DNA from: Meiothermus sp.
GTDB lineage: Bacteria; Deinococcota; Deinococci; Deinococcales; Thermaceae
DNA: 36,904 nucleotides
Reading direction: 5' to 3'
NCBI RefSeq assembly: GCF_025060375.1
Contig: NZ_JANXCG010000082.1
Location: 1-36,904, forward strand
Numbering within the stretch: the first letter of the stretch is position 1; the number at the start of each line of letters is the position of its first letter. Of the stretch, positions 17,181-25,546 are shown in pieces. Below the pieces are notes generated by a model, which saw nothing but the letters and a program-made list of their open reading frames with translations, searched no databases and was not told where the DNA came from. The position numbers and the translations under genes are program-made.

Positions 17181-19544
17181 ATGGTCCGGGTTGTGGTCAA
17201 CGATAGGGCGGTCGAGGTGCCCCCTGGCACCTCGGTGATGGACGCCATCTTTCACGCCGGCTACGATGTGCCGCTGTTTTGCGCGGAGAAATACCTGTCC
17301 CCTGTAGGGGCCTGCCGGATGTGCCTGGTGCGCACCGGTACCCCGCGCAAGGGGCCGGACGGGCAGCTCATCCTGGAAAATGGGGCGCCCAAGATCTTCT
17401 GGACCCCCAAGCTGCAGGCTGCCTGCATCACCGCGGTGAGCGAGGGGATGGTCATCGACACCCTCTCCGACGAGGTGCGCCACGCCCAGTCGGGGATGGT
17501 GGAGCTCACCCTCTTCAACCACCCCCTAGACTGCCCCACCTGCGACAAGGGCGGGGCCTGCGAGCTGCAGGACCGCAGCTACGAGTACGGCCTGGCCGAA
17601 AAGTTCTACCACCCCAACCCCCAGGAGCTGCCCCTCTACACCCGCTTCGAGATGACCCGGCGGCACATTGACAAGCACCACGCCCTCTCGCCCTTCATCG
17701 TGCTGGACCGGGAGCGCTGCATCCACTGCAAGCGCTGCGTGCGCTACTTTGAGGAGGTGCCGGGGGACGAGGTGCTTGACTTCATCGAGCGGGGGGTGCA
17801 CACCTTCATCAGCAGCGAGGAGGTGGGCCTGCCCTCGAACTTCACCGGAAACATCGTGGACATCTGCCCGGTGGGGGCTCTTTTGGACCAGACCGCCCGC
17901 TTCCGCGCGCGCAACTGGGAGTACGACACCACCCTGACCACCTCCATGGATGATGCGGTGGGTGCGGCCATCCTCGTGGACACCCGCAGCGGCCGCCTGG
18001 AGCGCATCCGCGCCGCCGAACGGCCCGAGGTGAACAGGATGTGGATCTCCGACGCGGCCCGTTTTGGGCATCGATGGGTGGGGGAGAACCGCCTTCTGAG
18101 CCCCTTGGTGCGCAAGGCGGGCATTCTGCAGGAGGCTACCTGGGAGGAGGCCCTGGAGGCCCTTCGGGCCGGGGTTTCGGGGTTCAAGGGGGAAGAGGTA
18201 GGGCTGTACCTCGGCGCGCAGAGCACCCTCGAGGAGGGCCTGGCCGCGGTGGAGCTGGCCCACCTGCTCGGCACCCCGCACCGGGACTTCCAGGGACGCA
18301 CCGCCTACCCTGCCGTTGCTTTTGCACCGGCCAGCCTTGAGGAGCTGCTCGAGGCGGAGTTTGTGTTGGTCCTCGGCGACCCCGCGGAGGAGGCCCCTAA
18401 CCTGCACCTCCGGCTTTCGGAGTACAGCCGGGGCCTCAAGCCTGCCCCGCGGTTCAACCACGGCACACCCTTTGCCGATCTGAGCATCAAGGAGCGGATG
18501 CCCCGGCTCCTCCATAAGCTGGCCCTCTTCAGCCCCTACCCCTCTCCCACCGCCAAGTGGGCCCAGGGTAGGGGGGTGCACGCCCCGGGAGAGGAACTCC
18601 CCTTGTTGCGGGCCCTGCTGGGCCAGGGGGAGGCCCCTTCGGGCCTTGAGGAGGCCGTGGCCTGGACCCGGGAGCGGCTTGCGCAGAGCCGGAAGACGGT
18701 GCTGGTGTTGGGGGCCCATGTGCTGAACCATCCAGCGGCGGCCCAGAAGGCCCGCGAACTCTCTGAGCGCCTGGGCGCGCGGGTGCTGGCCATGACCCCT
18801 GCGCCCAACGCCCGCGGTCTGGAGGGCCTGGGTCTTTTTCCTGGAAAGGGCGGAGCAGACTGGATGGGGTTGGGTCCTCGGGTGGTCTACTACGGCTACC
18901 TACCCACCGAGGCCCAGCTCAAGGCTGCCTCCTTCCGCATCCTGCACCTCTCCCACCGCCACCCCCTGGCCGATCGGTACGCCGACGTGGTGCTACCTAG
19001 CCCGACCTTCTACGAGAAGCGGGGGCACACGGTGAACCTCGAGGGGCGGGTGCTTCCCCTCGAGCCCGCCTCCATTCAGAATGGGCAGGCCGACGGGGCG
19101 GTGGCCGCACTGGCCATTTTGGCTGAAGCGATGGGGCTGAAGCCGCCGGTGCGTCTGGTGCGCCAGGCTACCCGGCTGCTCCAGGAGAAGTACGGGCTGC
19201 CCCCCGTGATGGAGCGCTGGGCGCCCAGGGCGGCTGGGTTCCCCGCCGGGGTTGAACCGGGCCAGGGCTTGCTCTTCCTGCGCCCGACCATGTGGCGGCG
19301 CGAGCAGCTCGTGGGGGAGGTGGCCCAGGTGGTGCAGGTTCGCTTGGAGATGAGCCCGGCCACGGCCAGGGCCCAGGGCCTGGCCGAGGGCTACCGGGTA
19401 GAGCTGGAGACCCCCTGGGGCCTCGAGGCGCTCGAGGTGCGGTTGGTGGAGGGTCTGCCCGATGGGGTGGTCTACCTGCCGGCCCTAGGCCCCTGGGCGG
19501 GCCGCCGGATGGAGGCCCGGGTGCTGGTCGGAGGTGGGGTATGA
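17181..19544 (+). CDS. nuoG: NADH-quinone oxidoreductase subunit G (Nqo3-like), N7 ligands absent
   Basis: Largest peripheral subunit, 787 aa. The ferredoxin-like N-terminus binds N1b (Cys34, Cys45, Cys48, Cys82). The next part binds N5 (His114, Cys118, Cys121, Cys127) and then N4 (Cys180, Cys183, Cys186, Cys229). The remainder is a molybdopterin-oxidoreductase-like domain without an active site. In Thermus and E. coli four more cysteines bind cluster N7; here the aligned positions read Ser255, Asp258, Ala262 and Ser290 ([10 protein letters not shown] and WISDA), so N7 cannot form. The surrounding sequence (DTRSG, RFGH) aligns well, so this is ligand loss rather than misalignment. The frame is intact and the stop overlaps the nuoH start. 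Confidence 0.97.
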   Translation: MVRVVVNDRAVEVPPGTSVMDAIFHAGYDVPLFCAEKYLSPVGACRMCLVRTGTPRKGPDGQLILENGAPKIFWTPKLQAACITAVSEGMVIDTLSDEVRHAQSGMVELTLFNHPLDCPTCDKGGACELQDRSYEYGLAEKFYHPNPQELPLYTRFEMTRRHIDKHHALSPFIVLDRERCIHCKRCVRYFEEVPGDEVLDFIERGVHTFISSEEVGLPSNFTGNIVDICPVGALLDQTARFRARNWEYDTTLTTSMDDAVGAAILVDTRSGRLERIRAAERPEVNRMWISDAARFGHRWVGENRLLSPLVRKAGILQEATWEEALEALRAGVSGFKGEEVGLYLGAQSTLEEGLAAVELAHLLGTPHRDFQGRTAYPAVAFAPASLEELLEAEFVLVLGDPAEEAPNLHLRLSEYSRGLKPAPRFNHGTPFADLSIKERMPRLLHKLALFSPYPSPTAKWAQGRGVHAPGEELPLLRALLGQGEAPSGLEEAVAWTRERLAQSRKTVLVLGAHVLNHPAAAQKARELSERLGARVLAMTPAPNARGLEGLGLFPGKGGADWMGLGPRVVYYGYLPTEAQLKAASFRILHLSHRHPLADRYADVVLPSPTFYEKRGHTVNLEGRVLPLEPASIQNGQADGAVAALAILAEAMGLKPPVRLVRQATRLLQEKYGLPPVMERWAPRAAGFPAGVEPGQGLLFLRPTMWRREQLVGEVAQVVQVRLEMSPATARAQGLAEGYRVELETPWGLEALEVRLVEGLPDGVVYLPALGPWAGRRMEARVLVGGGV

Positions 19545-20755
19545 GGGGCGTGCTTGGGCTGGGTGTTCTTGCCCTGGGCCCGGCCCTGGCGGCTGAGGCT
19601 GCCAGGGCCGAGGCTACCGACCCTCTGTGGATGGTGGGCCTCAAGGCCTTCCTGGTGATCTTCGGCCTGCTTACCGCCTTTGCCTACATGACCCTCATCG
19701 AGCGGCGCCTTTTGGCCCGCATCCAGGTTCGCCAGGGTCCCAACCGGGTGGGACCTGCCGGGCTTTTGCAACCCCTGGCCGATGCCATCAAGTCGGTTTT
19801 CAAGGAGGACCTGGTGGTGGCCAAGGCCGACCGGGTGGTCTTCGTGCTGGCCCCCATGATCTCGGTGACCTTTGCGGTGCTCACCTTTGGGCTCATCCCC
19901 TTCGGACCCAAGGGCGCCTTCTTCGGCTACGACCCTTGGGTCATCGACCTGGACGTGGGGCTGCTTTACGTGTTTGCGGTTTCAGAGATCGCCATCTACG
20001 GGGTTTTTCTGGCGGGCTGGGCCTCTAACTCCAAGTACTCGCTTCTGGGATCCTTGCGGGCCTCGGCCTCCCTCATCTCCTACGAGCTGGCCCTGGGTAT
20101 CAGCCTCCTTTCCCCCGTGCTCCTGGTGGGCTCGCTCAACCTGCGGGAGATCGTGGAGTGGCAGCACCAGAATGGCTGGCTCATCCTCTACATGCTCCCG
20201 GCCTTTGCCATCTTCCTCCTCACCAGCATGGCCGAGGCGGCCCGCACCCCTTTCGACCTTCCCGAGGCCGAGCAGGAGCTGGTGGGGGGTTACAACACCG
20301 AGTACAGCTCCATCAAATGGGCCCTCTTCCAGATGGCCGAGTACATCCACCTCATCACGGCGTCGGCCCTTATCCCCACCCTCTTCCTGGGTGGCTGGCG
20401 GATGCCAGGGTTCATGGAGCAGATCCCGGTCATCGGCGGAATTTTCGCCCTACCCTACCTTTGGATGTTCGTGAAGATCGCCCTCTTCCTCTTCTTCTTC
20501 ATTTGGGTGCGGGGCACCCTTTTCCGCCTCCGCTACGATCAGCTCATGGTGTTCAGCTGGGGCCGGCTTTTCCCGCTGGCCCTGGTCTGGTTCCTGCTCT
20601 CGGCTTTGGTGGTGGCTTTCGGGCTCCCAACGGCGCTTCTGGCCTGGCTTTCCCTGGCCGCCTTGGTGGGCTTTTCCCTCTACGCTGCCCTTACCGCCCG
20701 GCCCAGCCCTAAAGCCCCTTCCCGCTTAGGCAATCGAGGAGGAGTGCGCGTATGA
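19541..20755 (+). CDS. nuoH: NADH-quinone oxidoreductase subunit H (Nqo8-like), extended N-terminus
   Basis: Membrane subunit that joins the peripheral and membrane arms and forms much of the quinone channel, 404 aa against about 365 in Thermus. The conserved block [20 protein letters not shown] (about residues 228-247) and [18 protein letters not shown] are present, with eight or more membrane helices. Unusually, the first 22 residues ([18 protein letters not shown] and on) look like a cleavable signal peptide before the usual start around [10 protein letters not shown]. The ATG at 19541 is well supported: GGAGGTG lies 6 nt upstream and it overlaps the nuoG stop (ATGA). Confidence 0.96.
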   Translation: MRGVLGLGVLALGPALAAEAARAEATDPLWMVGLKAFLVIFGLLTAFAYMTLIERRLLARIQVRQGPNRVGPAGLLQPLADAIKSVFKEDLVVAKADRVVFVLAPMISVTFAVLTFGLIPFGPKGAFFGYDPWVIDLDVGLLYVFAVSEIAIYGVFLAGWASNSKYSLLGSLRASASLISYELALGISLLSPVLLVGSLNLREIVEWQHQNGWLILYMLPAFAIFLLTSMAEAARTPFDLPEAEQELVGGYNTEYSSIKWALFQMAEYIHLITASALIPTLFLGGWRMPGFMEQIPVIGGIFALPYLWMFVKIALFLFFFIWVRGTLFRLRYDQLMVFSWGRLFPLALVWFLLSALVVAFGLPTALLAWLSLAALVGFSLYAALTARPSPKAPSRLGNRGGVRV

Positions 20756-21291
20756 GCATCGCTGCGTTGGCCCAGAGCATGGGCATCACCCTCAGGGCCC
20801 TGTTTTCCAAGCCCGTGACCATTCCCTATCCGGATGCCCCCGTGCCCCTCAAGCCCCGCTTCCACGGGCGGCACGTGCTGACCCGCCACCCCAATGGGCT
20901 TGAGAAGTGTATCGGCTGTAGCCTCTGCGCGGCGGCCTGTCCAGCCTACGCAATCTACGTTGAAGCCGCTGAAAACGACCCGGAAAACCCCGTGAGTGCG
21001 GGGGAGCGCTATGCCAGGGTCTACGAGATCAACATGCTCCGCTGCATTTTCTGCGGGTTGTGCGAGGAGGCTTGCCCTACCGGGGCTATCGTGATGGGGT
21101 ACGGCTTTGAGATGGCCGACTACCGCTACGCCGATTTCGTCTACGGCAAGGAGGACCTGTTGGTGGAGGTGGAGGGGACCAAGCCCCAGCGGCGCGAGGC
21201 CAAGTACACCGGAAAGCCCATCCGGAGGGGCTATACCGTGCCCTATGTGCGGCCTGAGCTCGAGGGCTTCAAGCCTCCCAAGTCCAAGTGA
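20752..21291 (+). CDS. nuoI: NADH-quinone oxidoreductase subunit I (Nqo9-like)
   Basis: Ferredoxin-like 23-kDa subunit, 179 aa, which carries clusters N6a and N6b and passes electrons toward N2. Two CxxCxxCxxxC motifs are complete: Cys53, 56, 59 and 63 ([12 protein letters not shown]) and Cys98, 101, 104 and 108 ([12 protein letters not shown]). The N-terminal amphipathic helix (about residues 3-20) should lie on the membrane surface. Its start overlaps the nuoH stop (ATGA), with GAGGAG upstream. An 87-bp gap follows, the largest inside the operon. Confidence 0.98.
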   Translation: MSIAALAQSMGITLRALFSKPVTIPYPDAPVPLKPRFHGRHVLTRHPNGLEKCIGCSLCAAACPAYAIYVEAAENDPENPVSAGERYARVYEINMLRCIFCGLCEEACPTGAIVMGYGFEMADYRYADFVYGKEDLLVEVEGTKPQRREAKYTGKPIRRGYTVPYVRPELEGFKPPKSK

Positions 21292-21327
21292 CCGGAGGGG
21301 ATGGGTGCGCCAAAGGCCACTCACGGG

Positions 21328-21333
21328 TAGAAT
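21328..21333 (+). promoter_or_regulatory. Candidate internal -10 element between nuoI and nuoJ
   Basis: TAGAAT is 7 nt before an ATG (21341) that opens a 13-codon frame leading into nuoJ. The spacing matches the leaderless promoters seen elsewhere in the window. It could give extra expression of the membrane-arm genes nuoJ to nuoN. No -35 match was seen. Confidence 0.35.
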
Positions 21334-21340
21334 CGCTCGG

Positions 21341-21382
21341 ATGATGCAAGGCCCTACGACCCTGGACGGGAGGAACCCATGA
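21341..21382 (+). CDS. Possible 13-codon leader ORF overlapping the nuoJ start
   Basis: The frame reads MMQGPTTLDGRNP and stops at TGA (21380-21382), which overlaps the nuoJ ATG by 4 nt (ATGA). A ribosome finishing it would be placed on nuoJ. It has a TAGAAT hexamer 7 nt upstream and no Shine-Dalgarno site. It may be a translational coupling peptide or a chance frame. Confidence 0.3.
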   Translation: MMQGPTTLDGRNP

Positions 21383-21969
21383 TTGGACCCTGGGAAGCTC
21401 TTGCCTTGCTCCTGCTGGTGGCTAGCGCCCTGGCAGTGGTGCGGCTTCAAAACGCTGTGCACGCGGCTTTGGCCCTGATTGCTAACTTTCTGGTGGTGGC
21501 TGGCGTGTACGTGGCCCTCGAGGCCCGCTTTGTGGCTATGGTTCAGGTCATCGTCTACGCCGGAGCCATCGTGGTGCTCTTTTTGTTCGTCATCATGTTA
21601 CTTTCGGCAGCCAGCGCCAATGTGGGGCCCGACCTTCTGCCCCGCCTGCCGTGGGTGGCGGCCCTGGGTGCGCTGGGCCTGGCGGGCCTCCTTATCTTTG
21701 TGGCCCTCCAATTTAGCCCACCGGCTGCTCCTGGAAGCCTGGGTGGGGGGCTGCCCCAGGCTTTAGGGCCCCTTCTGTACGATCCCGAGAAGTGGCTTTT
21801 TGCCCTTCTGGCGGTGGGTTTCCTGTTGTTGGTAGCTACGGTTGCGGCCGTGGTGCTGGTGGAGCCGGAGCGGATTCTAACGGCCACCACCCACCCGGCC
21901 CATCCCAAAAGGGTGGGCCCACCCGATCTACCCCAGGGCGAGAAAGACGGAAAGGCGGTGGTCAAGTGA
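21379..21969 (+). CDS. nuoJ: NADH-quinone oxidoreductase subunit J (Nqo10-like)
   Basis: Membrane subunit of 196 aa with five predicted helices. The conserved segment MVQVIVYAGAIVVLFLFVIML (about residues 54-74) contains the pi-bulge helix TM3 of this family. A polar tail of about 20 residues makes it longer than Thermus Nqo10 (176 aa). GGGAGG precedes the ATG. The stop overlaps the nuoK GTG (GTGA). Confidence 0.96.
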   Translation: MIGPWEALALLLLVASALAVVRLQNAVHAALALIANFLVVAGVYVALEARFVAMVQVIVYAGAIVVLFLFVIMLLSAASANVGPDLLPRLPWVAALGALGLAGLLIFVALQFSPPAAPGSLGGGLPQALGPLLYDPEKWLFALLAVGFLLLVATVAAVVLVEPERILTATTHPAHPKRVGPPDLPQGEKDGKAVVK

Positions 21970-22256
21970 TCTGGTTGGTGGCCTCTGCGATCATGTTCGC
22001 CATAGGGGCCTATGGGGTGCTGACCCGCCGCACCGCGATTCTGGTCTTTCTCTCTATTGAGCTCATGTTGAACGCGGCGGCGCTCTCCTTGGTTGCCTTT
22101 TCCAATCTGACGGGCGGGCTGGACGCTCAGGTGGTGGTGCTCTTTATCATTGCCATTGCGGCGGCCGAGGTGGCGGTGGGCTTGGGCCTGATTGTGGCCA
22201 TCTTCCGCCGGCGAGAGACCACCAACGTGGACGAGCTGCGCCAACTGAGGTGGTAA
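21966..22256 (+). CDS. nuoK: NADH-quinone oxidoreductase subunit K (Nqo11-like)
   Basis: Small membrane subunit, 96 aa, three helices. It carries the two buried glutamates of the proton path, in [11 protein letters not shown] (about residue 32) and [10 protein letters not shown] (about residue 69). The GTG start at 21966 overlaps the nuoJ stop and gives the family's standard length; the open frame extends upstream but only into nuoJ. NuoL starts 2 nt after its stop. Confidence 0.96.
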   Translation: MIWLVASAIMFAIGAYGVLTRRTAILVFLSIELMLNAAALSLVAFSNLTGGLDAQVVVLFIIAIAAAEVAVGLGLIVAIFRRRETTNVDELRQLRW

Positions 22257-22257
22257 C

Positions 22258-24090
22258 GTGCAGGAGACCTTGCTTTTACCTCTGGTGGTAGGGCTGCCCC
22301 TGCTGGGCTTTGCCCTTCTGGGCCTGTGGGGTCGGCGTTTTGGTGAGCCGGCCTCGGGTTGGGTAGCCTCGCTTCTGGTGTTGGCGAGCTTCCTGCTGGG
22401 CTTCTACCTGCTGCTGCAGGGAGGAGCCCGCTGGACACTTGCAGAGTGGTTGCCAGGGATTCCCTTCAGTCTTCGGCTGGACAACCTCTCGGGGGTCATG
22501 CTGATGGTGGTCACCGGCGTGGGCTTTCTAATCCACGTCTGGGCCATCGGCTACATGCACGCCGACCCCGGGTATAGCCGCTTCTTCAGCTATTTCAACC
22601 TGTTCATCGCGGCCATGCTCCTGCTGGTGCTGGGCGACAGCCTGCCGGTGGTCTTCATCGGCTGGGAGGGGGTGGGGCTGGCCTCCTACCTGCTGATTGG
22701 CTTTTGGTACACCGAGCGGGTCAACGCCGACTCAGCCCGCAAGGCTTTTATCGTCAACCGAATCGGCGACCTGGGCTTTTTGCTGGGGATGGGCCTCCTA
22801 TGGAGCATGTTTGGGACGCTGTCCATTTCCGAGCTGGCCCACAAGGTGGAGGAAGGGGGCTACAGCTTTGCCAGCCTGACCCTGGCGGGTTTCTTCCTCC
22901 TCGTAGGGGCCATAGGCAAGAGCGCTCAGGTGCCCCTGATGGTCTGGCTGCCCGATGCGATGGCGGGGCCCACACCGGTCTCCGCGCTCATCCACGCGGC
23001 AACCATGGTCACCGCCGGGGTTTACCTGCTGGTGCGCCATGCTTTTCTGCTCCATGCAGACCCCTTCCTTTCTGGTCTGATTGTGGCGGTCGGCCTTTTG
23101 ACCGCCATTTATGGGGCCCTTTGCTCCTTGGGGCAGTGGGATATCAAGCGAATAGTGGCCTATACCACGCTTTCCCAGCTGGGCTTTATGTTCGTGGCGG
23201 TGGGGGTGGGGGCCTACTGGGTGGCCATCTTTCACATCGTGACCCACGCCTTCTTCAAGGCCCTGATGTTCATGACCTCCGGCTCCGTGATCCACGCCTT
23301 GGGAGGTGAGCAGGATGTGCGCAGGATGGGTGGGATGCGCAAGTACCTGCCGGTCACCCACCTGCACGGCCTGGTGGCCACTGCAGCTTCTGGAGGGCTG
23401 ATCCCGTTGGCTGGGTTTTGGTCAAAGGACGCTATCCTGGCCTACTCCTTCGGGTACGGCCCGTGGCTTTGGGCCCTGATGGTGATCGCCTCGGTACTGG
23501 CGGCGCTCTACTCCATCCGCTGGTATGTCCTGGTCTTCTGGGGGGAGTACCGAGGGAAGGAGCACCCCCACGAGAGCCCAGCGGTAATGCTCTGGCCCAA
23601 CCATATCCTGATGGGGGGTGCGATGGGGGTGGGGTTTATCGGTCTGCCCTACGTGATTGACTACGAGAACTTCCTCGAGCCCTTCCTGGTCCGGGCCATC
23701 GGCGACTTCCCCCATGAAAAGCTTCCGGTGCTGACCGAGTGGGTTCTTATCGTTCTCTCTGCGACGGTGGCCGTTCTTGCGCTGCTTTGGGGGTTCCGGT
23801 TTTTTCAGCAGCCTATGCCCGACTGGTACGTGCGCTTTCAGTCGGCCGCCTTGCAGGGGTTTTACGTGGACGCGATTTACAATGCCCTTTTGGTGAACCC
23901 AGCTAAGGTTCTGGCCGGGCTCCTGCTCGGAGGGGATAGGGGTCTGCTCGCGGGCTTTGGGGGCCTTGGGGGCCTGGTGGGTGGGTTGGGGAACCTGCTG
24001 GCCCGGCTCGAGACCGGTGCCCTGCGCTTTTACCTGGCCGGACTCTTGGTGGCTCTGGTGCTCTTGCTGGCCTGGGGGGTGTTGCGATGA
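22258..24090 (+). CDS. nuoL: NADH-quinone oxidoreductase subunit L (Nqo12-like)
   Basis: Distal antiporter-like proton-pumping subunit, 610 aa against about 606 in Thermus. Key charged residues are Glu137 in [16 protein letters not shown] (helix 5) and Lys221 in [18 protein letters not shown] (helix 7), then [12 protein letters not shown] in the broken helix 8. The C-terminal part includes the long lateral helix and final anchor. The GTG start follows GAGGTGGTAAC, only 2 nt after nuoK. The stop overlaps the nuoM start (ATGA). Confidence 0.97.
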   Translation: MQETLLLPLVVGLPLLGFALLGLWGRRFGEPASGWVASLLVLASFLLGFYLLLQGGARWTLAEWLPGIPFSLRLDNLSGVMLMVVTGVGFLIHVWAIGYMHADPGYSRFFSYFNLFIAAMLLLVLGDSLPVVFIGWEGVGLASYLLIGFWYTERVNADSARKAFIVNRIGDLGFLLGMGLLWSMFGTLSISELAHKVEEGGYSFASLTLAGFFLLVGAIGKSAQVPLMVWLPDAMAGPTPVSALIHAATMVTAGVYLLVRHAFLLHADPFLSGLIVAVGLLTAIYGALCSLGQWDIKRIVAYTTLSQLGFMFVAVGVGAYWVAIFHIVTHAFFKALMFMTSGSVIHALGGEQDVRRMGGMRKYLPVTHLHGLVATAASGGLIPLAGFWSKDAILAYSFGYGPWLWALMVIASVLAALYSIRWYVLVFWGEYRGKEHPHESPAVMLWPNHILMGGAMGVGFIGLPYVIDYENFLEPFLVRAIGDFPHEKLPVLTEWVLIVLSATVAVLALLWGFRFFQQPMPDWYVRFQSAALQGFYVDAIYNALLVNPAKVLAGLLLGGDRGLLAGFGGLGGLVGGLGNLLARLETGALRFYLAGLLVALVLLLAWGVLR

Positions 24091-25508
24091 TTCACCTTGG
24101 GCTTTGGCTACCCCTGCTGGCGGGTCTGGTGCTTCTGCTGTGGCCAGGCCTGGGGCGCGGCTTCGCGGTTCTCACTTCCCTGGCCAGCCTGGCGGTTTCC
24201 CTCTACCTCTTTGCGGAGTACCCAGGGGAGGGGGTGGCCTATGCCAGTCAGACGCCCTTTCTCCTCGAGGCAGGGGTTTACTATGCGGTGGGCCTGGACG
24301 GGGCTGGGCTCCTCCTTTGGCTAGCGGTGAACCTGGTGGTCCTCCTTGGGGTTTGGCTGGCTGATGTTCCGGTGCGGTTTTTGGCCTACACCCTCATGAT
24401 GCAGACCGGGCTTCTGGGTATTTTTGCTGCTCAGGACCTGGTTTTCTTCTACTTCTTCTTCGAGGCTAGCCTGATTCCAGCCCTCCTCATGCTGTGGTTT
24501 TACGGGGGATCAGAGCGGCTCAGGGCCATATACACCTTCGCTCTTTTTACCCTGGTGGGCTCACTGCCGATGCTGGCGGCGGTCTTCGCGGTGCGCTTCC
24601 TGAGTGGCGCCGAGAGTTTCCTCTACACCGACCTAGCCGCCAAGCCGCTGGCTGGTCCGGCGGCAACCTGGGCCTTTTTGGGCTTTTTGGTGGCCTTTGC
24701 GGTCAAGACCCCGCTGTTCCCCCTCCACGCTTGGCTCCCCAGCTTCCATCAGCAAAACCATCCCTCGGGGCTGGCGGATGCGTTGGGGACGCTTTACAAG
24801 GTGGGCATCTTCGCCTTCTTCAAGTGGGCCATCCCCCTGGTCCCTGAGGGGTTTCGGGAGTGGCAGGGGCTCCTCCTTTTCCTTGCCGCTTTTGGGGCCC
24901 TGTACGCGGCCTGGCTGGCGTTTAGTGCACCCGATTGGAAGACCCTGTTGGCCTATGCTGGGGTGTCGCACATGGGGTTGGCAGCCCTGGGGCTTTTCAG
25001 CGGGACCCCTGAGGGTGCGGTGGGCGCTTTGTACTTGCTTGGTGCCTCCATGGTCTATAGCTCGGCTATGTTCCTCTTTGTGGGAAGGGTGTACGCCCGT
25101 ACTGGAAGCCTAGAGACACGGCCCGTGCGGGGTCTGGCTCGGTACGCTCCAGGTTTGTACGTTTTGGGGATGTTCCTCTTGATGGCCATGATTGGTTTGC
25201 CTGGCCTTTCGGGTTTTCCCGGCGAGCTGATGGTGCTCCTGGGGGCCTACCGGGTTGCCCCGTGGCTCACCTTTCTGGCCTTCCTATCGGTAATTGCAGC
25301 CGCGGCCTACGCCCTTACCGCTTTCCAGCGGCTTTTCCAGGAAGCCCCGCAGGCCCAGGCAGTTTCAGACATGGATGCCAGGGAGTGGGCCTTTGCAGGG
25401 GTGACGGTGGGGGTGCTGCTCCTGATGGGCCTCTACCCCAGGCTCTTCACCGCCTACTTAGAGCCGCTGGGGCGGGCTCTGGGCGCGCTTTTTGGAGGTG
25501 CCTCATGA
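24087..25508 (+). CDS. nuoM: NADH-quinone oxidoreductase subunit M (Nqo13-like)
   Basis: Second antiporter-like proton pump, 473 aa against about 469 in Thermus, with 14 predicted helices. Glu126 ([13 protein letters not shown]) and Lys207 ([15 protein letters not shown]) are the conserved channel residues, followed by the His-containing helix 8 region [12 protein letters not shown]. It overlaps nuoL by 4 nt. A 13-codon frame overlaps its stop and leads to nuoN. Confidence 0.97.
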   Translation: MIHLGLWLPLLAGLVLLLWPGLGRGFAVLTSLASLAVSLYLFAEYPGEGVAYASQTPFLLEAGVYYAVGLDGAGLLLWLAVNLVVLLGVWLADVPVRFLAYTLMMQTGLLGIFAAQDLVFFYFFFEASLIPALLMLWFYGGSERLRAIYTFALFTLVGSLPMLAAVFAVRFLSGAESFLYTDLAAKPLAGPAATWAFLGFLVAFAVKTPLFPLHAWLPSFHQQNHPSGLADALGTLYKVGIFAFFKWAIPLVPEGFREWQGLLLFLAAFGALYAAWLAFSAPDWKTLLAYAGVSHMGLAALGLFSGTPEGAVGALYLLGASMVYSSAMFLFVGRVYARTGSLETRPVRGLARYAPGLYVLGMFLLMAMIGLPGLSGFPGELMVLLGAYRVAPWLTFLAFLSVIAAAAYALTAFQRLFQEAPQAQAVSDMDAREWAFAGVTVGVLLLMGLYPRLFTAYLEPLGRALGALFGGAS

Positions 25509-25546
25509 CGGGGGTTTTGAGGGCCAGCGGAGGTGCCCGATGCTGA
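25505..25546 (+). CDS. Possible 13-codon frame bridging nuoM and nuoN
   Basis: ATG at 25505 overlaps the nuoM stop (ATGA). The frame reads [13 protein letters not shown] and stops at 25544-25546, just inside nuoN, whose ATG is at 25540. It contains the GGAGGT site of nuoN. It may keep ribosomes on the message across the 31-nt gap, or be chance. Confidence 0.25.
   Translation: MTGVLRASGGARC

Noticed and set aside
15726-17522. Open frame of 598 codons on the minus strand opposite nuoE, nuoF and the start of nuoG
   Set aside because: It lies wholly antisense to conserved complex I genes, has a His/Pro/Gly-rich composition typical of reverse frames in GC-rich DNA, and shows no domain or promoter.
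17526-18731. Open frame of 401 codons antisense to nuoG
   Set aside because: It mirrors the conserved NuoG codons and has no recognisable product. The absence of stops reflects high GC in third positions.
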